A DNA stretch of 64,000 nucleotides from Schistosoma haematobium (GCF_000699445.3 NC_067197.1:5028152-5092151), one strand, 5' to 3'; positions 39,301 through 54,900 are shown, numbered from the stretch's first letter. Numbers and translations: made by a program. The notes: generated by a model not told the origin, from the letters alone.

Positions 39301-42300
39301 AAATGTAACAAATGACGAACTTAAAGTAAATACAACTATTAGTTATACCAGTATTTATTCAGTTTCTTTGCAATCTTCATGATAACACAAAAATACAGTG
39401 TGTAAATAAAAATTTATCATGTGAAGTTTTAAAACTATCAACCAACATTGACAATATATGAATAATATTTCTTTTATATATGAAAAATATATTTACCTGG
39501 ACGATCATCAAAAGTCAAATGATCAAATTCTTTAGTTTTCAGAGTGCTATTCTGATTAAGCTGACAATTAGTTTGTAATTGATTATACGGTGAAGATGTA
39601 ATTTCATCATTTCTATCCTTGTCAACTGGCAAAGCGATACTTACAGGACGTGACTGTGGGTGCTTGTTAAAATAATTTTCATAATAACGTGAATAATACT
39701 TATCTCGGTGATGATCATGAGACAAGGGATAAGATTGTTGATCGATCTGTTTGATTAAAGTATAGATAAGTTAAAAATAAAACAAACCTATGAATATATA
39801 AGTTTAACTCATTTACAAAGTTATTAGCACGTGGGATTTCTGAAAATCGTGGTGTGTTCACAATCGATCTGGAAACACTGGACAGCCACCTCATCCTAAT
39901 ATAGGACTTCCCAAAAGTGGCTATCCATAACCCCACAATGGCAAACCGAACCCGAGACCTGTTTCGCGTGGAAACGCTCGACTCCTAGACCACTGTGCCG
40001 GCATCCAACAGTTCTAATGTCTAACTTCAATCAATCCATAATCTTGAACGACCCCTCATCCATTACCTACGGTGTATAACTGTCTCACAAACGACACAAA
40101 TTGGACACCATTGGTTATGGCTTTTCATTGAGCCAGAGAAGCTTATATTTTATTCTATTTGAGACTATTAAACTGTTTGTATCTATGTCACACTATTGAT
40201 GTTCAGATTGAGACTCGAACCCAATACCTACCACTTCAAGCTCCAATACACTATTGAATAATGCATGCCTTCAACGCTCGAATATAGTCATGGACTTAAA
40301 TCGCGTTTGTGAGTAACAGAATTAAATAAGATTGGATTCCGAATACATATATTTCGTACAATTGTTGATCCAGACAGACAATCAGAGAAACGAAGCAAAG
40401 GAAGCGGGGAGAAGAGAGTGAAGCAAAACGAGATGATGCGCAGTGAAGGCAAGTGACTTAACTCGATTTAACCAAGAGTGAATTGAAATTTATAGCCAAA
40501 CAAAAATATGTTACAGATACATAATGAGTAAGGTAAGTAATTAACACAGATACGATAATATAAAAATAATCGGGGTTGATTAACGAACTAGTGAAAAGAT
40601 CAAAATGTAGCATGAGAAGAATGGATAAATTAGTCTGTCCAGAGGCTCCTACACACTTGTTGAGAGTGTTAAATGTTACCTTAACTTAGCACTCTGACCG
40701 ATAAAAATTTATTTTCTGATGTGAAAAGATTTAATTTTCAACATGGAATTCAACATTGAGATGCAGGTACTCTCAGATGATAGGTTTTAAAACGCGTATC
40801 CTAAATTCTAATACTGCTCAATGTAGAAGTAAACATCCCAGCTATTGTATAGGTGCTATATCTACATGAAGTAGGCACTGAAGATTTCGCATAAGATGAT
40901 AATGAAAGCTACGGGATTAGAACATCAAGCTCGGAAAACTGATCAATCTCAAGAGAAAAAACTGGACGATACTTAGTTAACTACTTGAATCTTCTATTCT
41001 TTCAACTCAGGGTATTCAATGATGCTTCAAATTGCATAAAGCCTAAAAAGGTGTCACACAATGGATGTTACGACAAAAATCATAAAATTAAAAGAAAACT
41101 GAAAGGTAAATTCATAATCTTTTACTGTCACGAAATTTATTTTCAAATGTTTATTTTCATTTATGTATTTAAAGGCATAAATGTTGGTATAATGAGGCAT
41201 CAAAATATAAATGCGCCACACAAACCATTCAGTTTATATGCGGGCTGGAATACTGCCTGGGCGCCTAAGCCGAAGCAAGTGGTTTTCTTAGCAGGCCACT
41301 TCCCAAAAACTTCACCCATTGGCCTATTTTACAAGGCAGCCCCGCCACAAGAATGTAATCAGTAGAAGATACTTGGAAGTATTTATATACACGTTGCCAT
41401 ATGAGAGCATTTCGAGTAGGAGAATGGACTTTTAATGAACGAGTACTCAAGTGAGGACGACTAATCTATTTTAATACAAAATTACAGCGTTCTTTGGTCA
41501 AATGTGTAAATCATACGTTCAACACTTCATTTGAAAATCCTCCATTAATTTTCCCAAACGTCGTCGTTTCTTCATTGCCGTAACAGTTGTTCTCCGTTGC
41601 CGTTCTCTTACATTCGATCTCCCCACCCTTCTGCTGCCGGGCTTTTCACTTCTGACTGGTGTTACCTACTACTCATTTTCACTTAATTTGTTCAGTGAGT
41701 TAATGTTCCTTCCTCAATTTTGTTGATAATATATCAATCATAGTTTCTAATTAGACCTATTAAAAGCTTCGTTTTGAAAATCATTCATTAATGACTATGT
41801 AATTACTAATTATTATGCTTAATGGTCATAGATAGTCGAAATGAATTCTAAATCAAGGTTTTGTGTCCTCAGCACCTGTTACTACCATGAACCTGCAATA
41901 TTTGTGTGAAATTTATACTCATATTCACTTCGTTTTATATAATGCAATCTATATTAAGTCACTTAGATTGACTATCACAAGTGTAATAAATAACAAAATT
42001 CGAATAAAGTCAAGAATGTTGTAACAAAATCAGCACAAAAAGAAGTTAACCCAAAATACGTATATCGAAAATGATTACATGTGTGTATGTGTGTATCTCT
42101 GTGTGAAGATAATAGATGACAAACCGAATAGAATTAAATAATATTTTTGTCAACATTTCTTGTTATTTCCTTTTCTCAATAACTAGTCAAACCATTAAAT
42201 AATCTACTATTGTTCTTAATTAATTCAACTATATTTGATGATCGACTTAAGACAAAAAAACATTTTTCACAACCATCATTACGAAATAATCCTATTACAA

Positions 42301-45300
42301 TACATGTCAATATATATATCATCCTGAATAAGAACATGGAGAGTCCATCTATGAGAGTTGGAAAACCCTGATTACAAACCAATGGTGCATATAGGTTTCC
42401 GTATCCTGATGAAACAAATGACGTATGAACCAATCGTTGGTCACCGGCTACCATGGGACTGCATCTCCAGACGTTACTCCACTGCCTTGTGGATTAGACC
42501 TTTAGAGTGAGGGCTCAGGGTGTAGCCCCCTAAGAACGCCACGTGCTTTGGTTAGGGCACCCGAGCAGTATCCCAGCCCTCACATAAATCGAGTGATTTT
42601 CGTGGTTCATATCTACTTGGTGCCTCTTTGTACCAATGTTTATGTGTTTAAATAATAAATAATAATAATTTTAAGCTGAACAAACTACATACCATCAGTG
42701 ATTTAATGTGAACAAAATACTTTCTTGTAATGATTCATAAGATATGGATTATACAGCGTTAAACTAACCGTAATTACCTCTGATGAATTGTTAGATTTCT
42801 TATCTTCATCTGTTGTAGTTTTATTTGTATCACTTCTCATAATATTAGTATTCAGCGAATATGATGGAATGATTTGAGTATTTGCTGTAAAATAAAAATC
42901 CGTAAGATATAACAAAAGTTAAATTCATCAGTAATTGTTTTTCATGAAGTAGAGTAGTAATAAATACCAGCCGCAACACTGATCTAAAAAAAATCGATGT
43001 CTATATCTATTTTCCCTGGAAAAAGTTTCAGGAAATCAGGAAAAGAGGTAAAACCTCCAACTAATTAGTGCCTTAAACAAACTACAGAGATAAACCTAGA
43101 AAATAACTGATTAAGCTTCTCTTATTTTGATTGTTTGATTATTGAACCTGCTAGAAATTTTAGTATGTTTTTCAGGAGATTCTACAACCTCTAGGTTATA
43201 CAATTCTATAAATACTCCCCCTTATTATCCTCAGTCTAACGTTTAATGTATAGATCCATTCATACTTCTCGCCTGTTGACTTTTGTTCGGCGTTCATATG
43301 TTGAAGACTTCTGGGAATTAAGATACAAGTGAGAATTTTGTGTCTATGGATTCAAGTACAAGACTTATCAATCCAAAGATCGTTTTTTTATCGCGGGCTG
43401 ACTTCGGATGGACAAATTCTGTAGATAATAGATAGTTTACACCTACTTAAACTGGATCAAACCCGAGACGATATATTTGAACCACTAAGCAGAGATTAAA
43501 TAGTGAAGATTTTTAACTTAGATCGATTTGTGATATGGTTTAGTCATCTTCCAATATCGTTGATATCATATCTACCCCATTTCTTCTATATTTGAAATGT
43601 TTTGACTTGTTAAATCAAATAAACTAGAGGTGAGACAGTAGATCGTATTGATATTGGATAGTAGGGGTGCCAAAATGTGAACTGATTAAACACTGAATTT
43701 GAAAATCACTAAATTTCAATATAATTACTTTGCAGTGTCGTGCTCTTTGTATAACATATTGGGTTTCAGCATAGTTAACATTAAGGAAATGATTATCATT
43801 TCTTGTTATAGTGAGGGCTGTAAAACTTGTTGAATTTAACCTTACATAGAACAAAGTAGCTTTTGTCAGATAAAGATTGAGAAGCAGATAACACAGCAAA
43901 GGTATTTCGTCCTAATATAGGAATCCTCGGTAGTGCTCATCTATGATCATATTGAGGACCTTTCAGGTCTTATAATGAGCGCTTAACATTGTGACTGGTA
44001 GAGATTATTCATATCTGGTGTAAGATAAATATCACGAATAGCAATGGATAGTGGAATCCCCATTCTAAGATAAATTAAGTGTTGAGTTCTTTCTAGTTTT
44101 TAACAATACAACGTAAAAATGTAAAATTATTATTTCATCAAATAGTTTGTCAACATTCCGAAACAATCTGAATCTATAGCGAAATGATAAATTCTATAAC
44201 ACATCTTATTCACATTGTTTCAAAACGCTTTTTTTGTTTAGAAGAAAGATTATATATCTTCATAAATCAATACAACTCAAAAATAGCTAACACTCATTTC
44301 AACAGAACAAATTACATAATTAATTACTAACTACCAATATAAACTCGGTTCTAAAAATCCAAATCCACATTACAAAAAAGAATCCTCCGATTTAAACATT
44401 TTTTTGGGTTTTTCAATGGAAAAGTAATTTCAACAACAACAAAAATTTGATTTGATACATCATATTGGGTGCACTACCAGATAACTGAATCAAAGAGTTA
44501 GTGAACACCTTCTTTCGTGATTAGGAAAAGGTACTATCAAGTCAATATGTAGTTCAATTCTATCAAACTTGATCGACATCAGTCATGTAGTAGACAGAAA
44601 TAAAGTTATTTATCGTATTCTTAATAGTTTTCCTTACGGTATTCGATTTCGTCAGTTGCACGTAACAGGAACTATAGGAATTCGAGCCAACATTCCAAGT
44701 CATTGTGTTCATAAGTAATTTGTAACACCCTTATATCTCCCTTGGCCTCGATGAATGATTTTATTTATGGCTTTATTACTTTCCACACTTTCTCTTCATT
44801 TATTAGTATTTCTCTCTTTACCCCCTTCTTCCATTTTATTTTATTTTCGATCAAATATACGATTTCACAGGTTGAAATCATGAGTCGATTGAAGCTAGAA
44901 CACCATGGAAAACCTGGAAGCACTGGATGGCCGTTTCGTCCTAGCATGGGACCCCTCAGCAGTGCGCATCCACGATCCCGCACCACGCGGGGCTCGAACC
45001 CAGGACCTACCGGTTTCGCGCGCGAGCACTTAACCACTAGACCACTGAGCCGGCATCCAACGGTGTTAATGTCTAACTTCAACCAATCCACGAAGTTGCG
45101 CCACCGTACTCCATTGTCTTCAGTGAGTTACTATCTCACAACAGACCTGGTTGAACTCCACTGGTAACGGCTTCTCACTAGAACTCCAGGTCTAGCTTCA
45201 ATCGACTCATGATTTCAACCTGTGAAATTTCTAAAACTCTCCACAAAACCCATTCTGAAAATATACGATTCACGGTCCAATTATCTGAACACTTCTCATT

Positions 45301-48300
45301 ACGTAATCTTATGGTTTTTATGAATGTTATTTTAGTGTCTAAATTGTTTCAAATCACTAATCTATTTCCCATTATTCTTATCAAAACTAGTACACTTGTC
45401 ATCATACTATCAATTTGTACTTTTCACTTATTTATATAATCTATTCCATTGTTATCATCATTGACTCAGAAACTACCTTGATTGGTTTTGATCATTTCGT
45501 ATATGCATATAAATAATAGAGTAAAGCCTAATGAGGATCTAATTGTTCTATATATTATAATGAATTGACAAGATCATATTCAATGAAACTTCTTTCATAT
45601 ACATTACATTATTTAATTGTATTGATAATTAAGTGATGTTTCTCTCTCTCTTTTATTAAAAAAAAAACAACTTATTGATGATATACTTGATCTATCCAAA
45701 AATTAGTTTTCTTTTAATTAGTTAATCTAAATTGAAAATTAAAAAAAAAATTTTTTTTAATTTTTAATAAACCTAGAAATACACTGGAATACTCTAATCT
45801 AGATTTAGGAAACTTTTGGAGAAAATGTATATAACTTTTTTTCTCCTAAAATTTAATTAATATATTTTTGTTGTTGAGGGTTACTATCAGAATTTCAGCA
45901 GTTTAAAAATCCCCATAAAATATTCAAAAATGAAGAATATTTGAGCGAACGATTGTGTTTCAATAACTTTATCATCAGACTGTACAGTTATAAGTGCATA
46001 ATTATAATATTTGGATCAACTCCAGAAGACTAAATTTATGTATCCAGAAAAAATATATCCAACCTCTTCGTGTTACCTTGGCTTACGACTGGATCACTGA
46101 ATACCTAGACTGAATATTATAAACCTCTTACCCCCTTCCTTTCTTTTTATTTAGTTAATTTTTTTTCCTTATTATCATTATTTTTGATTATCTCTATCTT
46201 AATCTTCACATCCATCATTCCCAATTCATTTATGGTAATTACCTTGATAGCACCCTTCTTATTACATATTATATTCACACAACAATCTTATTATGATTAT
46301 CTCAATTGACAAGATTAAATTCTCCTACTATGCATTTTATTCACACAATATTTTTGCATTTTCATTTTTGCTATAATACTATTATACTTATTGTGACTGG
46401 ACACTTTACTCCAAATCATCCTGACCTTGATTGAATGTCATTCCTAAATTGTAAATAATACAATTTTGAAGTATAGATATATCGTAACAGATGCAAACGT
46501 ACACCATTTCTAACACATAATAATGTCAAATTCATTAATGCCATGCCTTATTTTTGGCCTTCGTAAAAAATATCATAATTATTGACTTATAATTGTAGAG
46601 CCTGATGATGAAGTTATTGAAAACAATTGTTCGCTCAAATATTCTTCATTTTTGACTATCATAATTGTACCAAAAAAATGGAATGGCGAATTTAGTCCAA
46701 AGCATTAAAATAATAATAATAATAATAATAATAATGAACACAATCAAATAAATTGATCATATTGTAGTAATGATGATTGGAAATGAATAAGAAAACAAAA
46801 TGTAAACATTGAAAATTTAATACATTTTTTTATATACTACATAGTTGATAAAGACAGCCAGTGTAGCAGCAGTCTCTGCATCAGTAGGCTTCAGCATACA
46901 CAAAAGAAAAACCAAGGTCCTCAAAAACAACACGGAGAACAGCAATCCAATCACTCTTGATGGCGAAACTCTGGAAGATGTAGAATCCTTCACATACCTG
47001 GGAAACATCATCGATGAACAGGGAGGTTCAGATGCAGACGTAAAGGCGAGGATTAGCAAAGCGAGGACAGCATTCCTACAGTTGAAGAACGTATGGAACT
47101 CAAAACAACTTTCAACCAATATCAAAGTGCGAATCTTCAATACAAACATCAAGGAAGTTCTACTGTATGGATCTGAAACTTGGAGAACTACAACAACCAC
47201 AATCAAGAAAGCACAAGTATTTATAAATAGCTGTCTACGCAAGATACTCAACATCCATTGGCCGGATACCATCAGCAATAGCCTTCTGTGGGAGAGAACA
47301 AACCAGCTTCCAGCTGAAGAAGAAATTAGGGAAAGACGATGGAAATGGATAGGACATACATTACGCAAATCGTCAAACTGTATCACGAGACAAGCCCTAA
47401 CTTGGAATCCTGAAGGGAAGCGGAAAAGAGGAAGGCCAAAGAACACATTACGTCGGATAATAGAAGCAGATATGAAAAGGATGAATAAGAACCGGAAGGA
47501 GCTAGAAAGGATTGCTTGGGACAGGGTTGGATGGAGAATGCTGGTGAGCGGCCTATGCTCCTTCACGAGGAGTAACAGGCGTAAGTAAGTAAGTACATAA
47601 TTGATAGGTACTTGACCTTGAGTAGAAAAATTAAAAGTTTAGGGAGAAATATCGAAGTATGGAGATAATTCGAAATCTTAATTAATGAATTAAATTGTTA
47701 ATCAATATAATACTGACTTGTGTTACAAAGAGAGATTGAAATTTTAGATCTTACATACATGTGGATATGCTTTCAAATTCTTTATTTCTTAAGCATATAA
47801 AGCTCAATGTAATTAATGCATAGTCAAATAATCATAGTTATAACCAAACTATTTATATCTAGTCAATTATCTTAATCAGATTTGGGATACTGATAGCAAA
47901 TGAATATAGTAATTTTTTTCGATTTATATGAGTGCTACACATTTACAATCAAAAATACACAAAAAGTTTTCTTCATGTAATAGTTCAATAGTTTAATTAA
48001 CTTATCCCATTAAATTAGCATAAAGATGTCTTTGATGATATTCCATGTTTGTTACATAATAACTCATTCGTTTTATTACATAATTTATTCACATATACTA
48101 ACTATGACGTGTTTGCTTCTGAAGAATCTCACATAAGAAGGAACACATGTACACTTCCCTATCTCTCAATAATATCCTAAAGTAGATCAATATACAGTGA
48201 GTACAATCTTTCACTGGTATCTCAATATTGTGGATTGATTGAAATTGAAGATTAACACCGTTGGATGCCAACCTAGTGGTCTAGAGTTTAAGCATTGGCG

Positions 48301-48836
48301 TGCAAGATCGCGGATGCACAGTGTTGAAGAGTCGTATACTAGTACGAAATGACCGCCTTATGTTTCCAAATTTTTATTGGTGGTCTAACATTGATCGGTT
48401 CATGATGCTAATTAAAACTCAACAATCTCCACAACCCTATATTGATTGCGTATTTTTCATTTTCATTTTTGTTCTTATATTTATGCAATTAATTCAGTGA
48501 CTGATTTTTACATTTACTTTGAAGATTATATGCACATATACTGTTAGCTGACCCGTAATTGCTTGGTGGATATCGAATTTATGTTAACTCTCTCTCTTTC
48601 TCTCTTTATATATATATATAATACTACAGTGGATAAGCTATTTCTAGTCAGCCCTGAAACACCAGAAACTCAGTTTTCTGCCGATTGAAATATTACAAAT
48701 ATTTTTATAGCATTTTCAATTGTGAACTATCTACCCAATACTAAAATGATTCGTAATTATCAAGTTGAACCATGATAATGACACCTACAAATTGATTGAT
48801 ATCCGAATTCATAAACTTGATCATATTCAAGATTAT

Positions 48837-48907
<71 letters not shown>

Positions 48908-51900
48908 ACAACAATGTATTTGCCTATCATTCACTAAGTTATGTAATCAATGCATAAAAGAAATGACAGAATTGTCGATAAGCATTAAATCATACAGTTT
49001 ATTCAAGTATATCACTTTCATAGGGGATGGAGCAGAGTTTTCAATGAAAAAGATACAAGCTTTCTTCTCTTTTTTTATCTCAAACAAATCACTCAAAAGA
49101 AGAAACAATTTAATAAACATTTCAGCTGAAATGTAAATTAAGTTTCAATTCATTTTAAGTTTATATATAAACACAAAACGAAACCAAACAAAACCAAAAA
49201 CCACTTCGTTAAATGATTCATTATCTCAATGTTTTTTTTTATTTATTAAAAGCTAGTTCAAACATTGTTATATTGGGTCCCCTTCGATCAATAAAATAGT
49301 ATGTAAACAAATTCTTTGAGAAGCTCTATTTTTCCAAACATTTTGAAGTGCACATTTACCTTGTTTTTATATCGCAAGAAAGAGCATGTTTATTAGTTTC
49401 AGACTGAGAATAACTAATGAAAATCCTGTTGTAAATATTGATTAAATCAAATATTGTAAACAGGTTATTTATTGTTTATGATTGATTTATGGTAGAGGTT
49501 AATTCAGAATAATGAATGAATAATTTTTTCATTGTATTGTAACGGTTATTGAAACTTAAATGAATAGAGATACGGTATATTAATAGATCAGTTTAAGTTG
49601 AATCGTAGCTGCTACCTTGACATGATGATCTGGCTTCATATCGTGATGACTCCGTTGAGTTGTATTGTCTGGAAAATTTGTTTTCTTTAGATTCTACCGT
49701 AACAGATAATTTAGGTGAAAAATAGTAGGATGCAAAGCTCTAATTTAAGATCCGAGGGCGAAGCTATACTGCTAAATATACATAGGTGTGACAATAGTGA
49801 GTTGTTTCATTCATACAATCAGTAACAACAATAGTGCTACTTTCCTAGAATGCAACGAGGTTAAAATGTCGACTCTAAAAGTATCCTACGTCATCTTACT
49901 CTACAGATTTTAGTTACCTACAGTAAGATTTTTAAATTTCACAACTAACACATGAAATGTTTCTCACAAAACGATGGATCCAAAGTAGTTGTCTTTTGAG
50001 CTCTGTAGTGATCCTCCCATGTTTTGAAGACCTCTCCTAACCCTAATTCGTTTCAGATAGCTTAGAAACTATCCTTCTAGTATATGAGCGACCGGAAAGT
50101 GACATATACCTTCACACTTGCGACTGACTTATTATGAAACATGGGGACAACGCAATCAGTGTAATAATACCGATGACCGAAAAAAATTAATATGACGAAA
50201 ACGAGTAAACGTGATTAGAAGGAACTAACTAAAATCAGAAAATAGAAGTTTTTAGGGTAATATCGTGCTACAATGTTGGTTAAAGGTAAATAGTATGTGA
50301 ATTCGCATGGCTAAAACCAACTTCTAACAATACCACTTAAAGTCTTTAACAACTGAACATCTTCATTTCGGCGACTACAACGAGGGTATATTCGCCAACT
50401 TAGTTGAATTCTGCTGATCGCAAACGAACCTATTCACCGGTTTTTCACATCATTCTTCTGAGTCTACGCTACTTCATAGCCTATTTCTATGCTAAAAAAT
50501 ATTGGTCCATAAAGAAGTTACGTGGGAAGGTCACCCGTCGTTAGTAGAAGTTACCCTAACAGATCAGCAAAGTTAATTCCTGCAAAAACTTTTTCAACAA
50601 CCCTGTAAAACTGTAGATTTTGCCAACTAACTTCATTAATGAGACAAATTGGAAGTTTATAGTGTTAACACCATTGTCAGAAACAAGTAGATTGAACAGT
50701 TTCTTGGAAAAATTTCAGTTTTATAATGATTCACAATGAAATTTCACAGACATGATGATACACGAGATGAAAATATCATAAATTTATTCATTCATTCAAA
50801 ACCTGAACGGCATTCAGAACTCATTCATCCAGGAATTATAAGTAAGAATGAGTTCAACACTAAATGAGAGAATATTTATTTCAATACCTGGGAAACTAAA
50901 TAGGTTATAAATCAATGTTAGTGATTGTTTGTGAATTACCTAAATGTGATTGAAACAGTGATCATTAATTTTAAAATAATTATTTAAACGATCAATAATA
51001 TGGTAAGTTATAAAATAGTAGGATTTACTGAAATTGAATATCCAGAACATGAGACTGAGACTCCAACAGATCAATTCGCTATTAATACCTAGAAAAATAT
51101 TATTTGCAAAACGTTTAGTTTACATTTTTCCCTTTTTTACTAATGAGGATCAAATACTACTCACTATATACCTTAAAATTTTGAATATGCATGAGTCGTC
51201 AATCATTTTAAGATCTGTCAACATACTTGGAGTTAGCATTTTAAAACCAATTCTAAACAAATACTCGTTTATTTCTAAGGACTTGAAGTTAAGATATCAC
51301 ATAGCTACATCTTGAAACCTTGAATCGTTCCGGATTATTCAGTGAATGAAAAAAGCAACTTAACTATGAAGTAAATACAAATTTTATAAAGGATGGGTCC
51401 CTTCAAACTTTTAAAAACTCTTCAGTTCATATTTTAAACTTTGAAATCTATATTTAGAAAGGAAGTTAATTAAATTGAAATGAAACCCAACACACCCAAA
51501 AATTGTTTTATATTTTAATCTTCTCACATTATACTCTCACTTTTGTTTACATCCAATTCGTTCGACCTTGTTAAATAAGTCACCTTGGTAACCTAGTGTT
51601 TTTCAACTTATTATTTTAACAAGCTAGTATTTGATCATCTATTTTCTTTAAATATCTTTTTATATTAAATAACCCCTAATTCTTACTAACCTTAGTAGCC
51701 TCAGTGGTCTAGAGGCTAGACGTATGTGCGCAAGACTGAAGGTCCAGGGTTTGAGTCCCGTATCAGGGATCGTGCATGAGCACTGTTGAGGAGTCCTATA
51801 CTAGGACCAAACGACCGTCCAGTGCTTCCAGATTTTCAATGGTGGTTCTATCTTATATTGACCAATGAATTTAACTATTAAAACTTTAATTGTTGTTCAT

Positions 51901-54900
51901 AATAAAATATGAATTTCATTTTCCGTTACTGGAGTAAATGTTACAATTATCTGGAATGATACTCCTTCAAAACACTAATATTGGGAAAAGGAAGACTTCT
52001 TCATTGAGTCTTGTTTATATTTTGTGACTTCATGGTAGTTTTACAAATTTATTTATTTAATGCACTGAAATAATATAGTATGATAATGTTGCGACTTTTA
52101 AATAGAATTCACCATAGTTATTTAACTGATATTTATTACAATCTATTACTTGTATATGTCTATTTTGGTATTTAAATTTTCATTATTCTGTCTTTGTTTT
52201 ACCAACTGTATTGCATACCAGTTGTATAGTTGTGTTTTTTTTCCAAGAATATGATCAAGATCAATTAGGAATGAGCAATAAAAACTTCGGTATTCAAATG
52301 CAACAAAATAAGTTTTTGTATTATGATAGTAGGTTTTTTCACTCAGAATCTGACTAGAAATTCTAGGATTTCTAATTTTAATGATAAAAATGTAACACGA
52401 TCATTATAAATAGTGTGAATTTTAAGTTTTTCCTGACAACGCGCTTAGATATTTACTACGATGAAGTTTTATAATAAGATGAAATAGTTATTTAATGCTA
52501 CCTGGTTATTTAGCTAATAACTTTATGTTATGTAAACTAACTTTTAAAAAAAAGGAATTTCATTTCACTTATATGGCGAGACTCTAATTTATGGACGAGC
52601 CATTTATAAGCGATTTAGAGATTTCAAGGCTGCGGCGCCAACTTCAGTGCTTAATGCTAACGTACGATCGGTTCACAGGGAATTTTGCGCAAAACGTGAT
52701 AAGTGAGCGACTATAACAAATAAAACGGCGAGACTACAATTTGTGAACGAATCAATCAGGTATAAGATAATAGATCTCGGAATTTAACGCGAAAGCCTTT
52801 CATCCTTTTGGTTAGATAAACCCCTGGTATTATAGCTGATGTCAGTTCGTGATTAAAACCACATATATAATTCCTAACTAAAGCAAATTATGACAACTAT
52901 CGCGGGCTGGATAATAAAAGCACTAGTAACACTGGTTGCAGCCAGCTATTACAATATATTCGGTTGTTTGGAGAGCGTACAGACTCCTACATAGGCTCAG
53001 TTATATGCATCGTGTCGTTATCCACTAGTAGCATTTTGTGTACTCAGCGGCCGAAGTACACATAAGCAATATTGGAACTATGTAGTCGAGGCTGAAAGAG
53101 TTCGTGAGACTTTATCATGGCTCCAGAGGCCGACTATTCTGTAGCCGTATGGATGATTTCCTCTACTGCATACTTTACGATCTTACAACCTCGGAACCTC
53201 ACTCTAACCTTGATAAGTTTTTGAACCACGTATAAGAAGTGTATCCACTTTACTTCCTTGGTTTTGTATAATATATTTTTATTCTGCACTGACTGTTTTG
53301 TGGTTGGCTAATATTTCTCAAGGTCACTTAAGATTCGTTCAAAGGTCGTCCATAAATTAGAGTCTCGCCCAAAATCAAAATTGTAGCTGAATTTGTGAAG
53401 TACAGCAGGAATATAAGAAAAATGTAGGCTGATTAAAATCAAATTAAATCTTACAATACAATTAGATTAATAGAGCTACTCAGCGGATACAACTGCAAAT
53501 TGTTTTTGATTAGACGAATTGTCGTCAACAGTGAATTTTTGAACATGCGTTTCGTTCTTTTTAGGAGTCAGTTGACTGCATCTGTATACTAGTGTTGATT
53601 TTCACAGAGTTTCTAATACCGAAGTTACAATCATTCACAAAATTTATTGAATTAGCATAAACATAAACCTAGCTTTGTAACATTAAACCATGTCTTAACA
53701 GCATCTAGATAATTATACAGAAAATATTAGATTTTATAATTTTAATAATAACATACTACCTTCTGTAGTTGAAATCTGTTTCTTTTTACGTTCTTTTGAA
53801 CGACTTGAACAACGTGGAATAAATCGAAGAAGTGATTTTTTTGGATAGATACGTTCTGATTTACAACGTTCAAATGAATTAGAAGAAGGTTGAAGATTAT
53901 CAAAATTTGTTTCATGATTATCATCTTGATTTAGTTTTTGATTTTCAGATTTTTTTCTACTAGAAATTCTTGACAAACTACGTCTTAATTTTGGTGATAT
54001 ATGACGTAGAAATTCTTTAATAATTGGACTACCTGTACTATTTGGTCGATTTTGTGATTTGATTTGATTAGTATTAGTTAAAGATGAATCAACTCGCGAT
54101 AAATGAGTTCTGTGTCTTGAATCGGTAATTTTTGAATTATTTAAAAATGTTGAATTTGTTTGAAGAGTTGTTGTTGTTGTTGTATCATTTTTAGATGAAC
54201 TAACATAAGCTGGATTAGAAACAATAGTTGATATTTCCAATGTTAAAAATTGATCCAAATCAGCTTTAGGTAGATTTGATTCTGAACATGGACTATTTAT
54301 TGATATTGAACCTATGAAATCATTTAAAAAGTAAATTATTGGCATACATTCTAAAATAAGTTTAATATAAATGAAGGATAAATTGTTTTTCGTATCACTG
54401 TCTATTATTATAAGTCCATGTGATTATTCAAATAAAATATTTTAACCGTATACGGTTGTGGAGATCCTGCTTGCAAGATCGTGGATGCGCTTTGCTGAGG
54501 AGCCCCACAATAGGACGAAACGCCTCTTCAGTACTTCCAGGTTTTTAATGGTGATCTAACATCAATCGGTTCATGACCTTAATCAAAAACATTTTAATCC
54601 ATATATTTTAAGTTCCATATGATGGAAATTTTATTTTAAAAAATGAAGGACAATCATTTCATTATTTAGTACCATTTTATTTTTTTTTAATCTTGTACAT
54701 TTTAACCGAACAAACACTTAGTTACTAATTTCTATTATAACACGACTTTTACACATAAAGTCTATATCTTCCTATACAACTTGTAAAATGATTTAAAATG
54801 TTGTATAAATTGGTAATTGGTAAGTTAAAAATATCAATCATCAAAATAAAGTCAAGTTAAAGGTGATACACATGAAAGTTAAATACATTTACTGACAATA

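Noticed and set aside
44742..45167. 141-codon plus-strand open frame
   Set aside because: It runs through a SINE copy on its non-coding strand; similar chance frames occur in other SINE copies.
46605..46635. cctgatgatgaagttattga followed by aaac as a hammerhead core
   Set aside because: The bases between CTGATGA and GAAA do not form a helix II, and no helix I partner is visible; it is the end of a terminal inverted repeat.
46817..47566. 249-codon open frame on the minus strand opposite the SR2-like reverse transcriptase
   Set aside because: It is the antisense shadow of the conserved plus-strand frame; only the plus frame matches a known family and ends with the LINE tail.
48838..48903. Long (AT)n tracts as possible replication origins or regulatory sites
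   Set aside because: Simple repeats of this kind are common here and there is no supporting signal.
51034..51315. 93-codon plus-strand open frame with hydrophobic composition
   Set aside because: No family resemblance, no splice or promoter context, and composition like the surrounding AT-rich intron.
53742..53924. Second minus-strand frame within exon c
   Set aside because: Out of frame with the exon chain; only the other frame preserves phase at both splice sites.
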